Shown: positions 35,893-49,100 of the stretch, piece by piece
Layout: each line of letters opens with the position of its first letter
How positions within the stretch are numbered: the first letter of the stretch is position 1
Origin: Oscarella lobularis
Lineage: Eukaryota; Porifera; Homoscleromorpha; Homosclerophorida; Oscarellidae
Assembly (NCBI RefSeq): GCF_947507565.1
Contig: NC_089178.1
Span: forward strand, 744,001-808,000
DNA: 64,000 nt
Reading direction: 5' to 3'
Made by a program: the position numbers and the translations under genes
The notes under the pieces: generated by a model
What the model was told of the DNA's origin: nothing
Database searches by the model: none
Seen by the model: only the letters and a program-made list of their open reading frames with translations

Positions 35893-36508
35893 GAGAGAAT
35901 TCGCCGTACTTAGATTTCGGATATTTTGAGTTTTGGCGCGTTGTGTTGCTGACTAATCCGGGCCTGGTAATAGCGTGCGATAAAGCACGAACACGCATGC
36001 GCTTAGCGTTAAGATGGCGTATCGAGCGTGTTCACAGCGTATAGCTGGCAAGAATGCGCCATTTCTGCAGTGACTCTCCTCGCCGAAGCGACTCGATACT
36101 GGGTAAGCGATTATTTGAGACGTAAAGAGCAGAATTAGCCCGAATTAACTACGTATCGTGACTGGAGTCGTTGATAATCGAGCAAAAACCTCGTTTACGA
36201 TCCTAAATCGCTCCCCAGAAGACAACGGCGTAGTTATAGGCTCTATTCTAACGCCCCCCAAGCGCCAAATATCGACAGGAAGAGGAGGGAGGAGTTCAAC
36301 ATGGCGGACTCGCTTTCGCTTTCCCGATCGCACTAACCCGTAGCCCAGTCCGCATAGCGAGCCGTCGAATACCCTCGCGCCGCGTTTCGTTGTAGTGCAC
36401 GTTCCTCGCGCCGGGAAATATAAGCGAGAATAAGTCGTCACGTCACCTCTTTTTGTTTGTTGACGTAAGAATGCTACCCCATTTCGCCCGAAGAAGGGAC
36501 TGCGGACT
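35893..36508. other. Intergenic stretch between HAUS8 and the KMT2E-like gene
   Basis: 616 bases without a convincing gene. A 151-codon antisense frame (36145-36600) overlaps the start of the KMT2E-like gene but has no recognisable domain. The promoter of the KMT2E-like gene is expected here. Confidence 0.5.
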
Positions 36509-39500
36509 ATGAATAGCATGATCGGAACGAAACGAGCCTCGCTTCGCGACGATCGCGATCGGGGGCCTCCCGGTCCCATCCCGATCAGTCGCAACAACAA
36601 GCGAATGAAAGTCGAGAAGGTGAAACGCGAATCTTGGCGCGATATAGAGAACTAGCGAGGGAAAAAAACGACTTTCAGGTACACCGTCGCTTGGAATTGA
36701 ACGGAGGATCTCACACGCTCGACGTCACTGCCGTTGTGGGAACGGACCCGGATGGGAACGTCACGCGCTGCGTGTGGTATGCTTCGCTTTTTTCCAGTCA
36801 AAAGACCGAGTCGGATCGTCGGGGTTTTTTTTGTTAACAGCGGCTTTGTTCACGACGACGGCTACATGATATGCTGCGATCGATGCGCGTAAGGGAGGGT
36901 CACATGCGGGGGCGTGTGGGCTCTTTGTAATCTCTTCTCCGCGCGAAGCGTATGGCAACACATCGAATGCGTCGGAATTTCGCCGTCACGAGTCCCGGAT
37001 AATTACCTCTGCGACTTCTGCGAGCCGAGACGTCTCGATAATGACCGAGCGATGCAATTGCAACAGCGCAAACTGGAAAGCATGGGCACGTCTAGAACAT
37101 GAGAAAAACGAAATCGATGTATGAAAAGAGTTCTCTTTTTGTAGTGCTGAGTGATTCGGATTCTGAGGGTGATACGGCAGGAAGCAGTCCGCCCGACTTC
37201 AGCAATGCTTTGTGCGAGGGAGTCATACACGATCATCTGTCGAGTACGCTTCTCAGTGCTAGCTTTAACGGACCTGGCAGTCAAGTGAGAAAACGAGCTC
37301 GAAAAGTGAGAATACTTCGGGTAAGCATTTGTGGGGACGAAAAATGTGTAAAGGAAGAAACTGACGTTTTTGTTGGGGTTTTTTAGTCGAGTTCCGTTTC
37401 TCAGAATGAACCCTCGGAGGCGAAGCAGTCTCCTGCACTCGATCCTGTAAAGGTCCAACATGATCCTGTAAAGGTTCAACATGTGGCTCTCAGGGCAATG
37501 TCGATTGATATGCCACGCATCATGCAGAGTATGCAAGGTATGGCTTTCTGCTCCACTCATCCCCCAGGGTTTTTTCTTTACTGTTGGATATAGTTCGACT
37601 TGTTCCAGCAGAAGTTGATGCCAGGTTTGTTGCAGGCAAGGTTTAGTTATCGATTTCATTAGCTTGCGTGTTTAGCGATTCCTACGAGACGATCTCAGTG
37701 AGCAATTATTCTAGCACTGTTGCCCAGTTTGTCGAGCAATGTCTCCAGGTAGTTTTTAGCCTTTCGTATAGTTTCTCTTCATCTCGGTGTGCTTGGTAGA
37801 ATGTTGATCAGCAGAGGCCACCTCAGCCAAGAGCTGTGCCGGATCTGTGCTGCGCACGAAAAGTTTCTCCACAGAGAAAGGCAGATTTTTCTGAGGAACT
37901 CTTGTTTATTGGCTTTTTGATGTAATTCTACTGTAGGGTCTATTTCTCAATCAGGCAGTCACACCAAATGATTTTCTTATTGAATATATTGTACGTGCTC
38001 AGAGTAATTTGCTCAGATGTTCCTTGGTAAGAAGTTGTTTTGTCCAAGGGACGGTTTGTTCTTACCTGTGAACTGGACGCAAAGCCATGGGAAAAGACGT
38101 ATGCAATTTCTAATAGGCTAACGCATTATTGTATGATTTTTCTTAGTCCGTTTCCTTACGGATTGTTGCTCTTATTTGGCAAGAAGTCAATTTGTGTCGA
38201 TGCCAGGTAAAGGCGAAAATAACTGTCCGTTCGAGAGGTCTACTTTTTCTATGTAGGGAAAGAGGGAACATTGCTCGGTTTGTCAGACGCAGCTGCGAGC
38301 CTAATTCCAAGGTAAATGAAGAAATTTATTAAAACAAACACCTGCTGTTTTAAGTTGAAACCTATAGAAGGCGTGCACATAATGTGTATGACGGTACATG
38401 CATCAACATATAGTCAGACTACAGTTGTAATAGGGAAGCGGATACATTTATAGAGAGTAGTGACTCAGGACTGTTTATGCGTTGACTTTCTTACCTAAAA
38501 CTTGATTGACTGACAGATTGCTCCTTTTTTTGTCGACTCTGAACTTCACGTGGGAATCTACGCGTCGCTTCCAATTGAAAAGGACACCGAAGTTACAATT
38601 CCTTTCGACTTTCAATATGAAAATTGGTACGTTGCTGTACCACGCGTTTTGTAGTTCCTATGAGTTGTCTATCATGCTTCGTTTTAGCCCTTTTCCCGTC
38701 GAATGTTCCTGCCAGTCGTCAGGCTGTCCCGTCGCAAAAGCAAACCAGGAGACCAAGGCGAAACTCGCGGCAGATCCGTTGCAAATGATAAGACGCTTAC
38801 GTTTCCCTCGAGAAGAAGAATCAACAACGCGGCAAGAAGGATCCACAGTCAACAAGGGTGCATCTGAACAGCAACAGCTGCAGCAAACGCCTGTTTCAAG
38901 GTTCAGTCTCCGGTTGCTGGATATCTCTAGTTTGGGAGTTGGGATGTTCTTAGTGTGGCACGGAAACTCAACGCGAGCTGGAGCCATTGCATACGGCCTG
39001 GACAGCGTAGGAAACGACGCAAGCCGACGAATGAGGGGACTGCGTTGCCGTCGAAGAAAGAGGTATGACTTCTTTTTTATTGGTTCTGTTTTTCGAATTG
39101 GTGTGCAGGGTGACGGAGATTCAGACGATAAGGAGATGAATCAGATGGACGGGAGCGAGCCAGAGAAGAAAAAGGTGGAATGGAGTTAGGGGAGGAGTTT
39201 GGCCGAGGGTATTATATTTAACTTCTCTCAGATTCTGAGCAGAGAAGAGCGCAAGATTGAAGCGATTATGAAGGTGCGAGATGAACGAGGTAAAATTAGG
39301 GTTGTTGGTCACGAATCTTATTCAAGGCGTTTGAGCGAATGGAGAGGAGTCAGAAAAGAAAAAGACCAGAATCTCAACCAATGTAAACATCGATTATCGG
39401 ACTTGTTATTTTTTGTGTAACTTTTTTGCTGACAGGAAGAGCGGATGTACATCACCGCCTGATGTAAGGATTTGATGCTGGAAGCGTACACTGCATGCAT

Positions 39501-41151
39501 CAAAACTAATGGCTATTGGTTTCTTTAGACGGATGACCGGAAAGGCGACAGATCGTATCGAGGAAGGTAAGACTTGCAACTTTTTTTCTGCGCGCGTCAT
39601 CGAAGTCCTCTTCCTATTCTTCTTTGACCTCTCTTCGACGCCTCGTAGAGTTTAGACTTGCCTCCTTATAACTTAAGAATTCCCCTCAACAGCGTCATAG
39701 AGGAGTGTCACTTTACCTACTCAAGTAAGTGGAATTCTTCTTTTTATAGGAGAGCGTCTATCGTGGGCAAAAGAAAGCCGGGAAGAAGAAAGTTTAGGGG
39801 GTCATCTGGAGCCGGAGCTACGTCTGATTGCCTTTCTCCGGACAGCAATAGCAATCTGACGGCGACTCCACCTCTGACGCCGCAAATTGACGTTGTCTCG
39901 CCAATGATACCTCCTGCTGCGACGACGCTTCTGATGTCTTCCTCGTCGCGACTGCCACGGAAGAAGTACATTCTAAATGAGTGGCGAGAAAGTCAAGAGC
40001 GCATGGTGCAGCCGCAACAACTACAACAGCAACACCAACGGCAACAGCAAACACAAGCCGCGCTCCGGACGACGTTTGAAGGCATCTTCTCAGTCAAGAA
40101 AGAAATTTCGGATCAGCTACCGCTTGAGGAAACGCCGCGAAAAGAAGTAGCGTCATCTCTTCCGTTGCAGTCGTTCCCACCGCCCTCTCACTCGCCTCAA
40201 ACCCCGGTGAGGCTTCTGTGCGGTAAGAAACGATGGCTTCGAATGGCGCAAATGTCAGATTCGAATTGCGCCGACGGAGCGTCACAAGCTTCGTCGCCGC
40301 CTTTGCCTCCACCCTCTTCTCTTCCTCCTCAGCCGCCGCTACCGACGGCGGCACCACCGACAACGCCGCCGACGACGACGACGCCACCACCGCCACCGAC
40401 GTCGCCACCGTCGCCACCACCGCCACCGGCGTCGCCGCCACCACCACCGCTTCCTCCGCCGCCTCCGCCGCCGCCGCCGCCTCCCCCTCCCGAGAGCTTC
40501 GAAAAGGAGACTCCCGCTGGAAAAGGCGGAAAGAAAAAGGTTTCGTTACTGGAGTATCGGAGTCGTAAGAAAGAGTCGTCTGCACAATCTTCGCCTACAA
40601 AAGCGGAGCATTCCGGCGCCGTCTATTCGGCGTTTGGATTGACGTACGAGGAGCCAAAATTTGCCACAACGATCCCGTTGACTTTCTCTACCGCTGCGCC
40701 TGTTGTCAAGACGGAGACGAAAAATCATTTGGAAGAAAGCGGACGAGAGGAGCAAGCGCCTCTAATTGAGCCGGTGACACCAGACGGCGAAGGAAGTCGA
40801 GCATCGGGACCGGAAAGTGTCTCTCCTCGAGAAACGGACGGAGCTCAATGGGAAGACGGCGGCGGCAATCGTCACGAGCTTGCGGCGACGGCTGACGATT
40901 CAGACCAAATGCAACGGGTCCTTCATTGGTCAGCAACGGCCATCGCTGAGTCGGGATTGTCATCATTTGGGTTGCATCAACATCAGAACTTGTCGTCTGT
41001 TTCGGTGGTTCCTAATTCATCTGTTACCGTTTCTGATGGGTGGAAGAAGTCGTCGGTGCCTGCCGGTGCTGTCGTTCGAACGTACCTTTTGCCATCCAGT
41101 ACTCAGTCTGGTCCTGGTTCTGGATCTGGTTCTAGTGCTCATAATCAGTAG
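36509..41151 (+). CDS. KMT2E: KMT2E/SETD5-like PHD finger plus SET domain protein
   Basis: Chromatin regulator related to MLL5/KMT2E and SETD5. The start MNSMIGTKRASLRDD is basic. The PHD finger is split over exons at about 36750-37090: [40 protein letters not shown], close to the H3K4me3-reading finger of KMT2E. The SET domain spans about 37940-38760: VTPNDFLIEYI, PFPYGLLLLFGKKSICVDAR, ARFVRRSCEPNSK, TEVTIPFDFQYENCPFPVEC and a CPVAK post-SET-like Cys cluster. RRSCEPN replaces the NHS motif of active SET enzymes, as in KMT2E, so methyltransferase activity is doubtful. REERKIEAIMK follows (about 39240). The last exon is long and disordered, with Gln- and Pro-rich tracts (about 40300-40495), ending SSAHNQ. 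One-to-one orthology with KMT2E or SETD5 is not resolved. Confidence 0.88.
40310..40495 (+). repeat. Proline-codon low-complexity tract
   Basis: CCX-rich coding repeat giving alternating Pro/Thr/Ser and then long Pro runs within the KMT2E-like C-terminal exon. Polyproline may bind SH3, WW or profilin-type domains, but no specific ligand is indicated. Confidence 0.85.
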
Positions 41152-41505
41152 GGTTTACCCGGTGTTGTTCGTATAAAGGTAGCTGTGTAAATACTAAAGT
41201 CAGTGTGCTGTGATGTAAATATGCAAGCAGCCCGTCCACGGCTAGCCCCACGGCTATATGGTCTTCGCTTGTGTCGATGTCTAGCGCGCGCCAACCACCC
41301 CGGGCAGCAAGCAGCACTCTGAGCTGGGCACTGGGCGGCACTTCCACGTGTGTCTCGTGAGCCCGGTAAATTTGCTGTGATTGTGGCGCGACTCTCCTCT
41401 CCTCCAACGCAGCGCTGTAGCTTTTTTCTGTTTTTTTGTGGGCTGCTTTCCGTGACAGATCAGCGCCTGCGCAAGAACGGCATCTCTTTGATCTCTGCTT
41501 TGACG

Positions 41506-44500
41506 ATGGATTCTGCTGGTATATTGACTTTTTCTGGGGAAATTATCATCTCTGAACTGTTTCTAGCATTTCTTACTGCTGTTGAAGACGGAAACATGGA
41601 AAAAATTTGCAAATTCGTGTCGAAAGAGCCGATAAAATGGAAAAGTGTGGTAGACAAGGTATGTTTGCCATTGGCAGCAACATCGCGATTCAGATTGAGA
41701 CGAATTGCGGAGTTTTCCATCGATCTCCTTTTCTGCAATATAATCAAAGATTCTATTTGTTTTAGAATGGCCTCTATGCAATATTTCTTGCTATTTGGAA
41801 AAAGTACTTGGAGATAGTAGAATATTTTCTTTCAAAGGAATGGGACATTGAAAGTCGAGTTGACAAGGTATCGTAGCGTTTTTTCTAAATAGTCAAAGAG
41901 TTGTTTAGTTTTATGATAGAACGGGCACACGGGTTTTCTTTGCGCTGCTTTTTTTGGATTTGGTAAAGGAGTCGATTTATTTGTAGAAAGAGGTTGCAAC
42001 ATTCACGCAAAAAACGACGTGAGTATTGTTGCATTTTTATAATTGTTAGTGAGATCGGCTTGCTGTTGGCAGCTTGGCAGTGGAGTTCTGGCTATGGCGT
42101 GTTTTGGGGGTCACCTTGCAGTGGTAAAGAAACTGATTGAAATGGGATTCTCTGTCAACGAGACTCATCAGGTAGAATTCTCGTCTTTGTTTTTCTACTA
42201 GTAATTTTATTTGCGTGATTTAGAATGGCTGTATATCATTGCATTGCGCATGCGATCGTGGCCATGTTTCAATTGCGGCATATCTAATTGAGATTGGAGC
42301 TAACATTGAAGCTGAAAATAAAGTTCTTGAATCTAACTTGACTTAGATGGAGCGTCTACCTACGTGTGTTTTCATTGTCTAGTTTGGATATACGCCTTTT
42401 CTTGTGGCTTGTAATTGCCAACGCATGGGCGTGATTGATCTATTGATATCCAAAGGATGCAATGTTTATGCCAAGAGCAGAGTTAAGTGTTTTGATTTGT
42501 GTTTCAGGATCAACATTTGTGTATGTGTGTAGCGAGGCGATGGAGCCTTGGCTATGGCAAGTTGGAGAGGAAACGTCCAGCTTGCTGAGAAATTAATTCA
42601 ACTTGGATTGAATGTTGATGAAGCCGAACGCGTAGGTGATAACTGAATCAGTGTCCTTAGCACTTGATTGATTAATTTAGGATGGCTACACTTCTTTGCA
42701 CTGGGCGTGTGACAAAGGGCATCTTGAAGTAGCGGAATTTCTTATTAGAAATGGCGCTAAGCTTGAAGCTGAGAGCGAGGTAGCTTCTCTGTTTTAATTT
42801 GTCTTTCTTATTAGACCTTCACTCTAGTGATAGCTGTTTTTTTATTGTTGCTTCATTATCCAGTTTTCTTTATGACTTTGTAGAATGGAAAAACACCAGT
42901 ATGTTCCGCAATGAGTGGCAATGTCGATTTGCTAGATATGTTAATATCAAAGGGATGTGACGTTCAAGCTAAGAATAAGGAAGTTATTTCTAACGTAAAG
43001 GCTTCGCTCTTTACTGGGAATTTTTTTGCAGTGGGGTCTAGGCCTTTTGGCAATTTCTATTTTAAATGGCCAAGTGAAAATGGCAAAGAAACTTCTTGAA
43101 ATGGGATTTTTGCTATCTGAAACGGACTGCGTATTGAGTATTTGTTTTCTTGTGTGCCGCAGTATCAGTATCCTTGATTTAGTTTGGACGTTCATCACTT
43201 CATTGGGCGGCGATATATGATAGGAAGGAAGTTGCTGAAGTTTTAATTGAAAGAGGCGCCAATGTTGAGGCTCAGGACAAGGTTGGTTTATATAAACTTT
43301 AGGCAGTGTTACAGTATGAAATTCGTAGTGGGGAAGAACGCCCTTTCTTCAAGCTATTCGTCATGGGCAGGATGAATTTGCTAATTTTCTTTTAAGCAAG
43401 GGTTGCAATGTTCACGCCATTGATCGTGTAAGAATATGACATTTTCATTTGTCCATTGTATTTTGCAATAGGAAGGCCACGGCGCACTGGCATTGGCTTG
43501 TACTGCAAAACATCACGATACGGCAGAATGGCTACTTTCAAAGTTCAGTGACCAGGTTCTTTATGTTGTTCGTCTTTGTCTTTATATCATGCGTGGATTG
43601 TCCATTTGACAATTTTCATTAGGATCTAAATTCGGTTCTTCACTTGGCAGCGCAAAGTGATGCTGGCAGAATAGTCGGTTTATTAATTTCTAAAGGCGCG
43701 AATCGCGAAGCTGAAGACGAGGTATGGCGAGCCGCGTCGGCTGCTACTTTATTTTTATTTTTAAGTGATTTCTTTTAGTGGGGCTGCACCCCTCTTCTGA
43801 CTGCCATTGAGTTTGGCAGTGACAACGTCATTGATTTGCTAGTGACTGAAGGCTGCAATATGCATGCAAAAACGAAGAGAGGAGAAAGCGTTTTGGATGT
43901 GGCGATCATTGGGGGACGACTGGATCTATTTCATCGTTTTGTAAAAGCTGGCATGAAAGCCACGCAACTGTCGTCTGTAAATCAACGTGTGAAGATCAAG
44001 TTTATGTGAGATTACTTAGATGTCATTTAGGAAAGTCGTCGATTTTTGCAACAAGCGGCGGCCAGTGGAAGCGAAGAAGCTGTTCAATGTCTAAAAGAGG
44101 TCGATTGAGTTTATGATTGCGATTTAATAAGATTTATAATTTTTATCAGATTACTATTCTTCAAGTTTGTGAAGATCCATTGAACTGGGTCTCTCCTCAG
44201 GAATGCTATCATGAAACAAACCCGTTTTTGTTTGAATAAAGTTTTTTATAGGAAAGAGAGGAGATGCAAAAGGAAATCGATCAGCTTAAACGGGGCGCTT
44301 CTTCTCCTGCAAGCTCCGAATCGGAGGATCGCTCTAGAGTTCTTTCTCAAGTATAAATCTTCTCTAAGTTGAAAAGAACTGTTTTTGTTAAACAGTTTGT
44401 AGAAAAATGAATTGCGCCAACTTTTGGAAGAAACATTTCAGGCGTTGTCTGGAAAAGAAGTAGAATTGGAGCGCTTGGAGAATACGGTTAAAGAAAAAGA

Positions 44501-45870
44501 AGCTGACCACGAGACACTTTACGGTTAGTGAATGCATTATAGTCATCGCGTTTAGGGACGGCTGATTCTTGATAATAGCAAAACTGCAAAGCGAGGCAGA
44601 GAAGCAGCAGATGGAGCTTGATGCTAAAGATGGCGAACTTGGTAGGCAGTTAATTGCGTACTTGTGGGTCCTACGTTTGAATCTTGCGAAGCACAATTGA
44701 GAGCCACTGCTCAAGAGAAAGACGTTCAGATTGAGGAGGCGAGAAAAGAGATAAATTCTGTCGGACTCGCTCACGGTAGCCTATGCAAGCACGTTTTTTA
44801 ATGATGAGGTTTATTTACGCGTGATCCTATTTTGTAGCAAATTTATCTGATCGTTACGAGGAGACCGTAGCCGAGCTAAGAGCCGTTACCGAAGAGAAAG
44901 CAGAGAAAGACAAGCAGCTGAAAAAGGCAAAAGAGCACGAAGATCTTCTCCAAATATCCGTCGCAGACATCAGAATGACAGACATTAGGCTCGGAGGAGG
45001 AGCTTACGGAGGTGATAATAAACTGGATCAGAAAATAATCGAGTATGCGTTATTTAGAAGTGAGAGTTGGCTTCTGGGGTGGAAGTCCCGTGGCTGTCAA
45101 GATTTTTCGCGAGTGCCTCAACAGCGACTACTATCTTCGTCTTTTTCGTCAAGAGATCTCCGTCTGCAGTCGGGCTCGTCATCCCAACGTCGTTTCCCTA
45201 TACGGCGTAACGACGAAGAACGGCGTTCCACTTCGAATCATTAGCGAGCTTCTCGAAGGCTCGCTTTCTGACGTCATCAAGGCAGCTCTTCGTTCCCAAT
45301 GCCTTCTTTCGCTACGAGAGCGCATTGATCTGGCATCGGGAGTCACCGCTGGAATTGCGTATCTCCACGGACTCGGTCCAGACGGTGTTTTGCACGGCGA
45401 TAATTCGCTCTTCCAACGTCGTCGTCACTTCACTAATGGAAGCTAAAATCTGCGATTTGGGCGCCTTTCGATTCGCCGAAGTGTCCCTCTCCGCCGGACC
45501 GTGCAGTCCCGAGTATGTGGCTCCCGAACGAAGCTCGGAGAATCGTCAGCGTAATACGAAGATGGCCGACGTGTGTAGTCTTGGAGTGACTGTCGTTGAA
45601 TTGATGACCGGTGAGCAGCCTGTGGCCAGTGATCGGTTCGAACAGGCTTCCAACGTCGGTCATCTGGTCGTGAAAAAAATGTGTCGTCAAATGATTAGCC
45701 TCGATCCGAGTAAGAGGCCACGTGCAGTCGAGTGTTTGGCTCAATTGGAACACATCCAACACTCGGACGAATATAATGAGTGTTGGCCAAAGAGAATGGT
45801 GAAGGGTAAGTTTCATGGAGAGGGGCAGGTGAGTCTCGTGGTGATGCCTTGGCAGCAGCGTCACATGTAG
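41506..45870 (+). pseudogene. Ankyrin-repeat TKL-type protein kinase, copy 1, frameshifted
   Basis: Starts MDSA, joining over a short intron to FLTAVEDGNMEKICKFVSK. A chain of about fourteen exons follows, many exactly 99 bases in phase 0, each encoding one ankyrin repeat, e.g. DGYTSLHWACDKGHLEVAEF and FGRSSLHWAAIYDRKEVAEV. Next come coiled-coil exons (about 44270-44980) and a kinase domain: LGGGAYG, EVRVGFWGGSPVAVKIF with the ATP-binding Lys, RHPNVVSLYGVTTKNGVP, and a catalytic loop beginning VLHGD. Right after HGD, copy 2 has GAC-ATT-CGC where this copy has GAT-A-ATT-CGC, one extra base near 45401. The frame breaks, and the remainder (KICDLGAFRF, SPEYVAPERS, MPWQQRHM) continues in another frame to 45870. 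It is either a recent pseudogene or a sequencing error. Otherwise the copy is well preserved. Confidence 0.7.
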
Positions 45871-46128
45871 GAAGGACTTTAACGTTTGTCTTATAATTTT
45901 ATTTTGTTTTGCTATCGCTTTTATTGTGACGGGGTGGTATTTTTGTATGCTATTGGTTTTAGTTAATCCCGTTGCTTTTATATACTTTTAGAAGCTCTGA
46001 ATCAATCGCTCGATGTTTTTTATTATCATATTTGTATTTTTGAATGTTGATGCTTGTTACATTTGTTATATCAGTACCGGTATGTGTAATAATACTGTAG
46101 TCAACCCTGCGCGTGCGCATTTGAGTAA

Positions 46129-49100
46129 ATGGATTCTTCTGGTATCGTGGCTTCTTCTGGTGGAATTCTTCTTCTCTAGATTGTTTCTAGGATTTATGGT
46201 CGCTGTTAAAGGCGGAAACATGAGAAAGATTCGCGAATTCGTCTCGAAGAAGCCGAAAGAATGGAAAAGTGTGGTAGACGAGGTATGTGTTTGCCATTGG
46301 CGGCGACAACATCGTGATTGCATCGCGGAAGTGATTCATGTACTTTTTTAAGCGAAAGAAGCGCATTGCGGAGCTTTCGATCGATGTCCTTTTCTGCAGT
46401 TCATCGACGATTCTGTTTGTTATAGAATGGCCTCTATGCAATTGCTGTCGCTATTTGGAAAAGATATTTGGGGGTTATAGAATATTTTCTTTCAATGGGA
46501 TGGGGCATTGAAAGTCGAGTTGACAAGGTACAGTAGCACTCCTTGAAAATATTCAGAAGAGTTTTTGAGTTTTGTGATAGAGTGGATCAACGGGTTTCCT
46601 TTATGCTGTTTATTTTGGATTTGTAAAAGGAGTCAATTTATTTGTTGAGAGAGGTTGCAACATTGAAGCAAAGAACGACGTGAGTGTTGCTGCACTTCCA
46701 CACTTGTTAGTTTGACTCACTTACTGTTGGCAGAAAGGCAATGGAGCTCTGGCATTGGCGTGTTTGGGAGGTCATGTTACACTGGCGAAGAAACTGATTA
46801 AAATGGGATTGTCTGTGAATGAAACTCATCAAGTAGAATTCTAGAATGTTATCGTTTTTACTAATAATTTATTGTTGTGATTTAGAATGACTATATAGCA
46901 CTGCATTCCGCATCTTCTCGGGGTCATGTTGCAATTGCAGCATATCTAATTGAGAATGGCGCTAATATTGAAGCTGAAACTAAAGTTCTTTACTCTAGGT
47001 TTAATTAGTTGGAGCATCTAAATACTTATGTTGTCATTGTTTAGCTTGGATACACGCCTTTTCTTGTGGCTTGTGACTGTAAACGCGTGGGCATGGTTGA
47101 TCTATTGACATCCAAAGAATGCAATATTTATGCCAAGAGCAAAGTAAGTGGTTTGATTTGTGTTTCATTGTCAGCATTTGGGCATGTTTGTAGCAAGGTG
47201 ATGGAGCCTTCGCAATGGCAAGTTGGAATGGAGACGTCGAACTCGCTGAGAAATTAATTCAACTTGGATTGGATGTCAATGAATCTCAAAGCGTAGGCAA
47301 TCACTGAATGAGTGTCTGTAGCACTAGATGAATTATTTAATGTAGGATGGCTACACTTCCCTGCACTGGGCGTGCAACAAAGGGCATCTTAAACTAGCAG
47401 AATTTCTTATTAGAAACGGTGCCAAGCTTGAAGTTAAGAGTGAGGTAGTCGTGGTTCTTATGTCCATTCATTTATTAAAATTGCTTACGTTTCTGTACAG
47501 CTTGGAGATACGCCTTTTCTTGTGGCTTGCAATTATCAACGCGTGGGCGTGGTTGATCTATTGATATCTAAAAGATGCAATATTTATGCCAAGAGAAAAG
47601 TAAGTGATTTGATTTGTGTTTGATTGTAAACATTTGTATATGTGTGTAGCGAGGTGATGGAGCCTTGGCAATGGCAAGTTGGATTGGAAACGTCGAACTT
47701 GCTGGGAAATTAATTCGACTTGGATTGGATGTCAACGAAACTCAAGCGGTAGGTGGTCAAAGAAATTATCAGTGTCTGTAGTGCTTGATTGATTGATTAT
47801 TCAGTTTGGCTACACTTCCTTGCACTGGGCAGCTCAACACGGGCATCTTGAATTAGCGGAATTTCTTATTAGAAATGGCGCCAATGTTGAAGTTCAGAGC
47901 GAGGTATCTTCTGTGTTTTAATTCATTCTGTCAAAGTTTTTTAGTAGTCTTTTCTACTGTCTTTGCATCATCAAGTTTTCTTCTGACGTTGTAGGACGGA
48001 CGGACGCCAATTTTATGTTCTGCGGCGAGCGACAATATCAATTTGCTGTATATGTTCATATCAAAAGGATGTGACGTTCAAGCAAAGAATAAGGAAGTTA
48101 TTTTTAGCGCGAGAGCTTCGTTCTTTACTGGGATTTTTACAGTGGGGTCGAGGCATGTTGGGATCAGCTAGTGTTTATGGCCAAGTTGAAATGACGAAGA
48201 AACTTCTTGAAATGGAATTCTTGCTATCTGAAACGGACTACGTATTGAGTAGATGTTTTCTTGGGTGCAGCAGTATCAATAGTTTTGATTTAGTTTCGAC
48301 GTACGTCACTTCATTGGGCGGCAATGTATGATAGAAAGGAAGTTGCTGAAGTTTTAATTGAAAGAGGAGCCAATGTTGAGGCTCAAGACAAGGTCAGTTT
48401 CATATATAAAGTTTGGCAGTGCTATGATTGAACTTTATAGTGGGGGAGAACGCCCTTTCATAACGCTGTTTGTTATGGGCACAATGAATTTGCTAAGTTC
48501 CTTCTGAACAAGGGTTGCAATGTTTGCTCAATTGATCATGTAAGAGTATGACATTTTCACTTGTTAATTAATATTGTAACACTTCTATTTCTCAATAGGA
48601 AGGCCACGGCGCCTTGGCATTGGCTTGTATTGCAAAACATCGTAATACAGCAGAATGGCTACTTTCAAAGTTCAGTGACCAGGTTCTTCAAGTTGTTCAT
48701 CTTAATATTACGTGAATTGTCCAATTGACATTTGCATTAGGATTTAAATTCGGTTCTTCACTTGGCAGCCCAAACTGATGCTGACAGAATAGTTGGTTTA
48801 CTAATTTCCAACGGCGCCCATATTGAAGCTCAAGATGAGGTATGGCGTCTGTTGTTGCTTTATTATTATTATTATTATTGAATGTTTTTTTGTAGTGGGG
48901 CTGCACTCCTCTTTTGACTGCCGTTGAGTTTGGAAGTGACAACGTCATTGATTTGCTAGTGAATGAAAGCTGCAATATGTATGCACAAACGAAGAAAGGA
49001 GAATGCGTTCTGGATGTGTCGATCATGGGAGGACGACTCGATCTATTTCATCGTTTTGTAAAAGCTGGCATGAAAGCCACGCAACTGTCGCCTGTAAATC

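Noticed and set aside
36145-36600. 151-codon antisense frame at the 5' end of the KMT2E-like gene
   Set aside because: No recognisable domain, overlaps a well supported coding start, and no splice partners.
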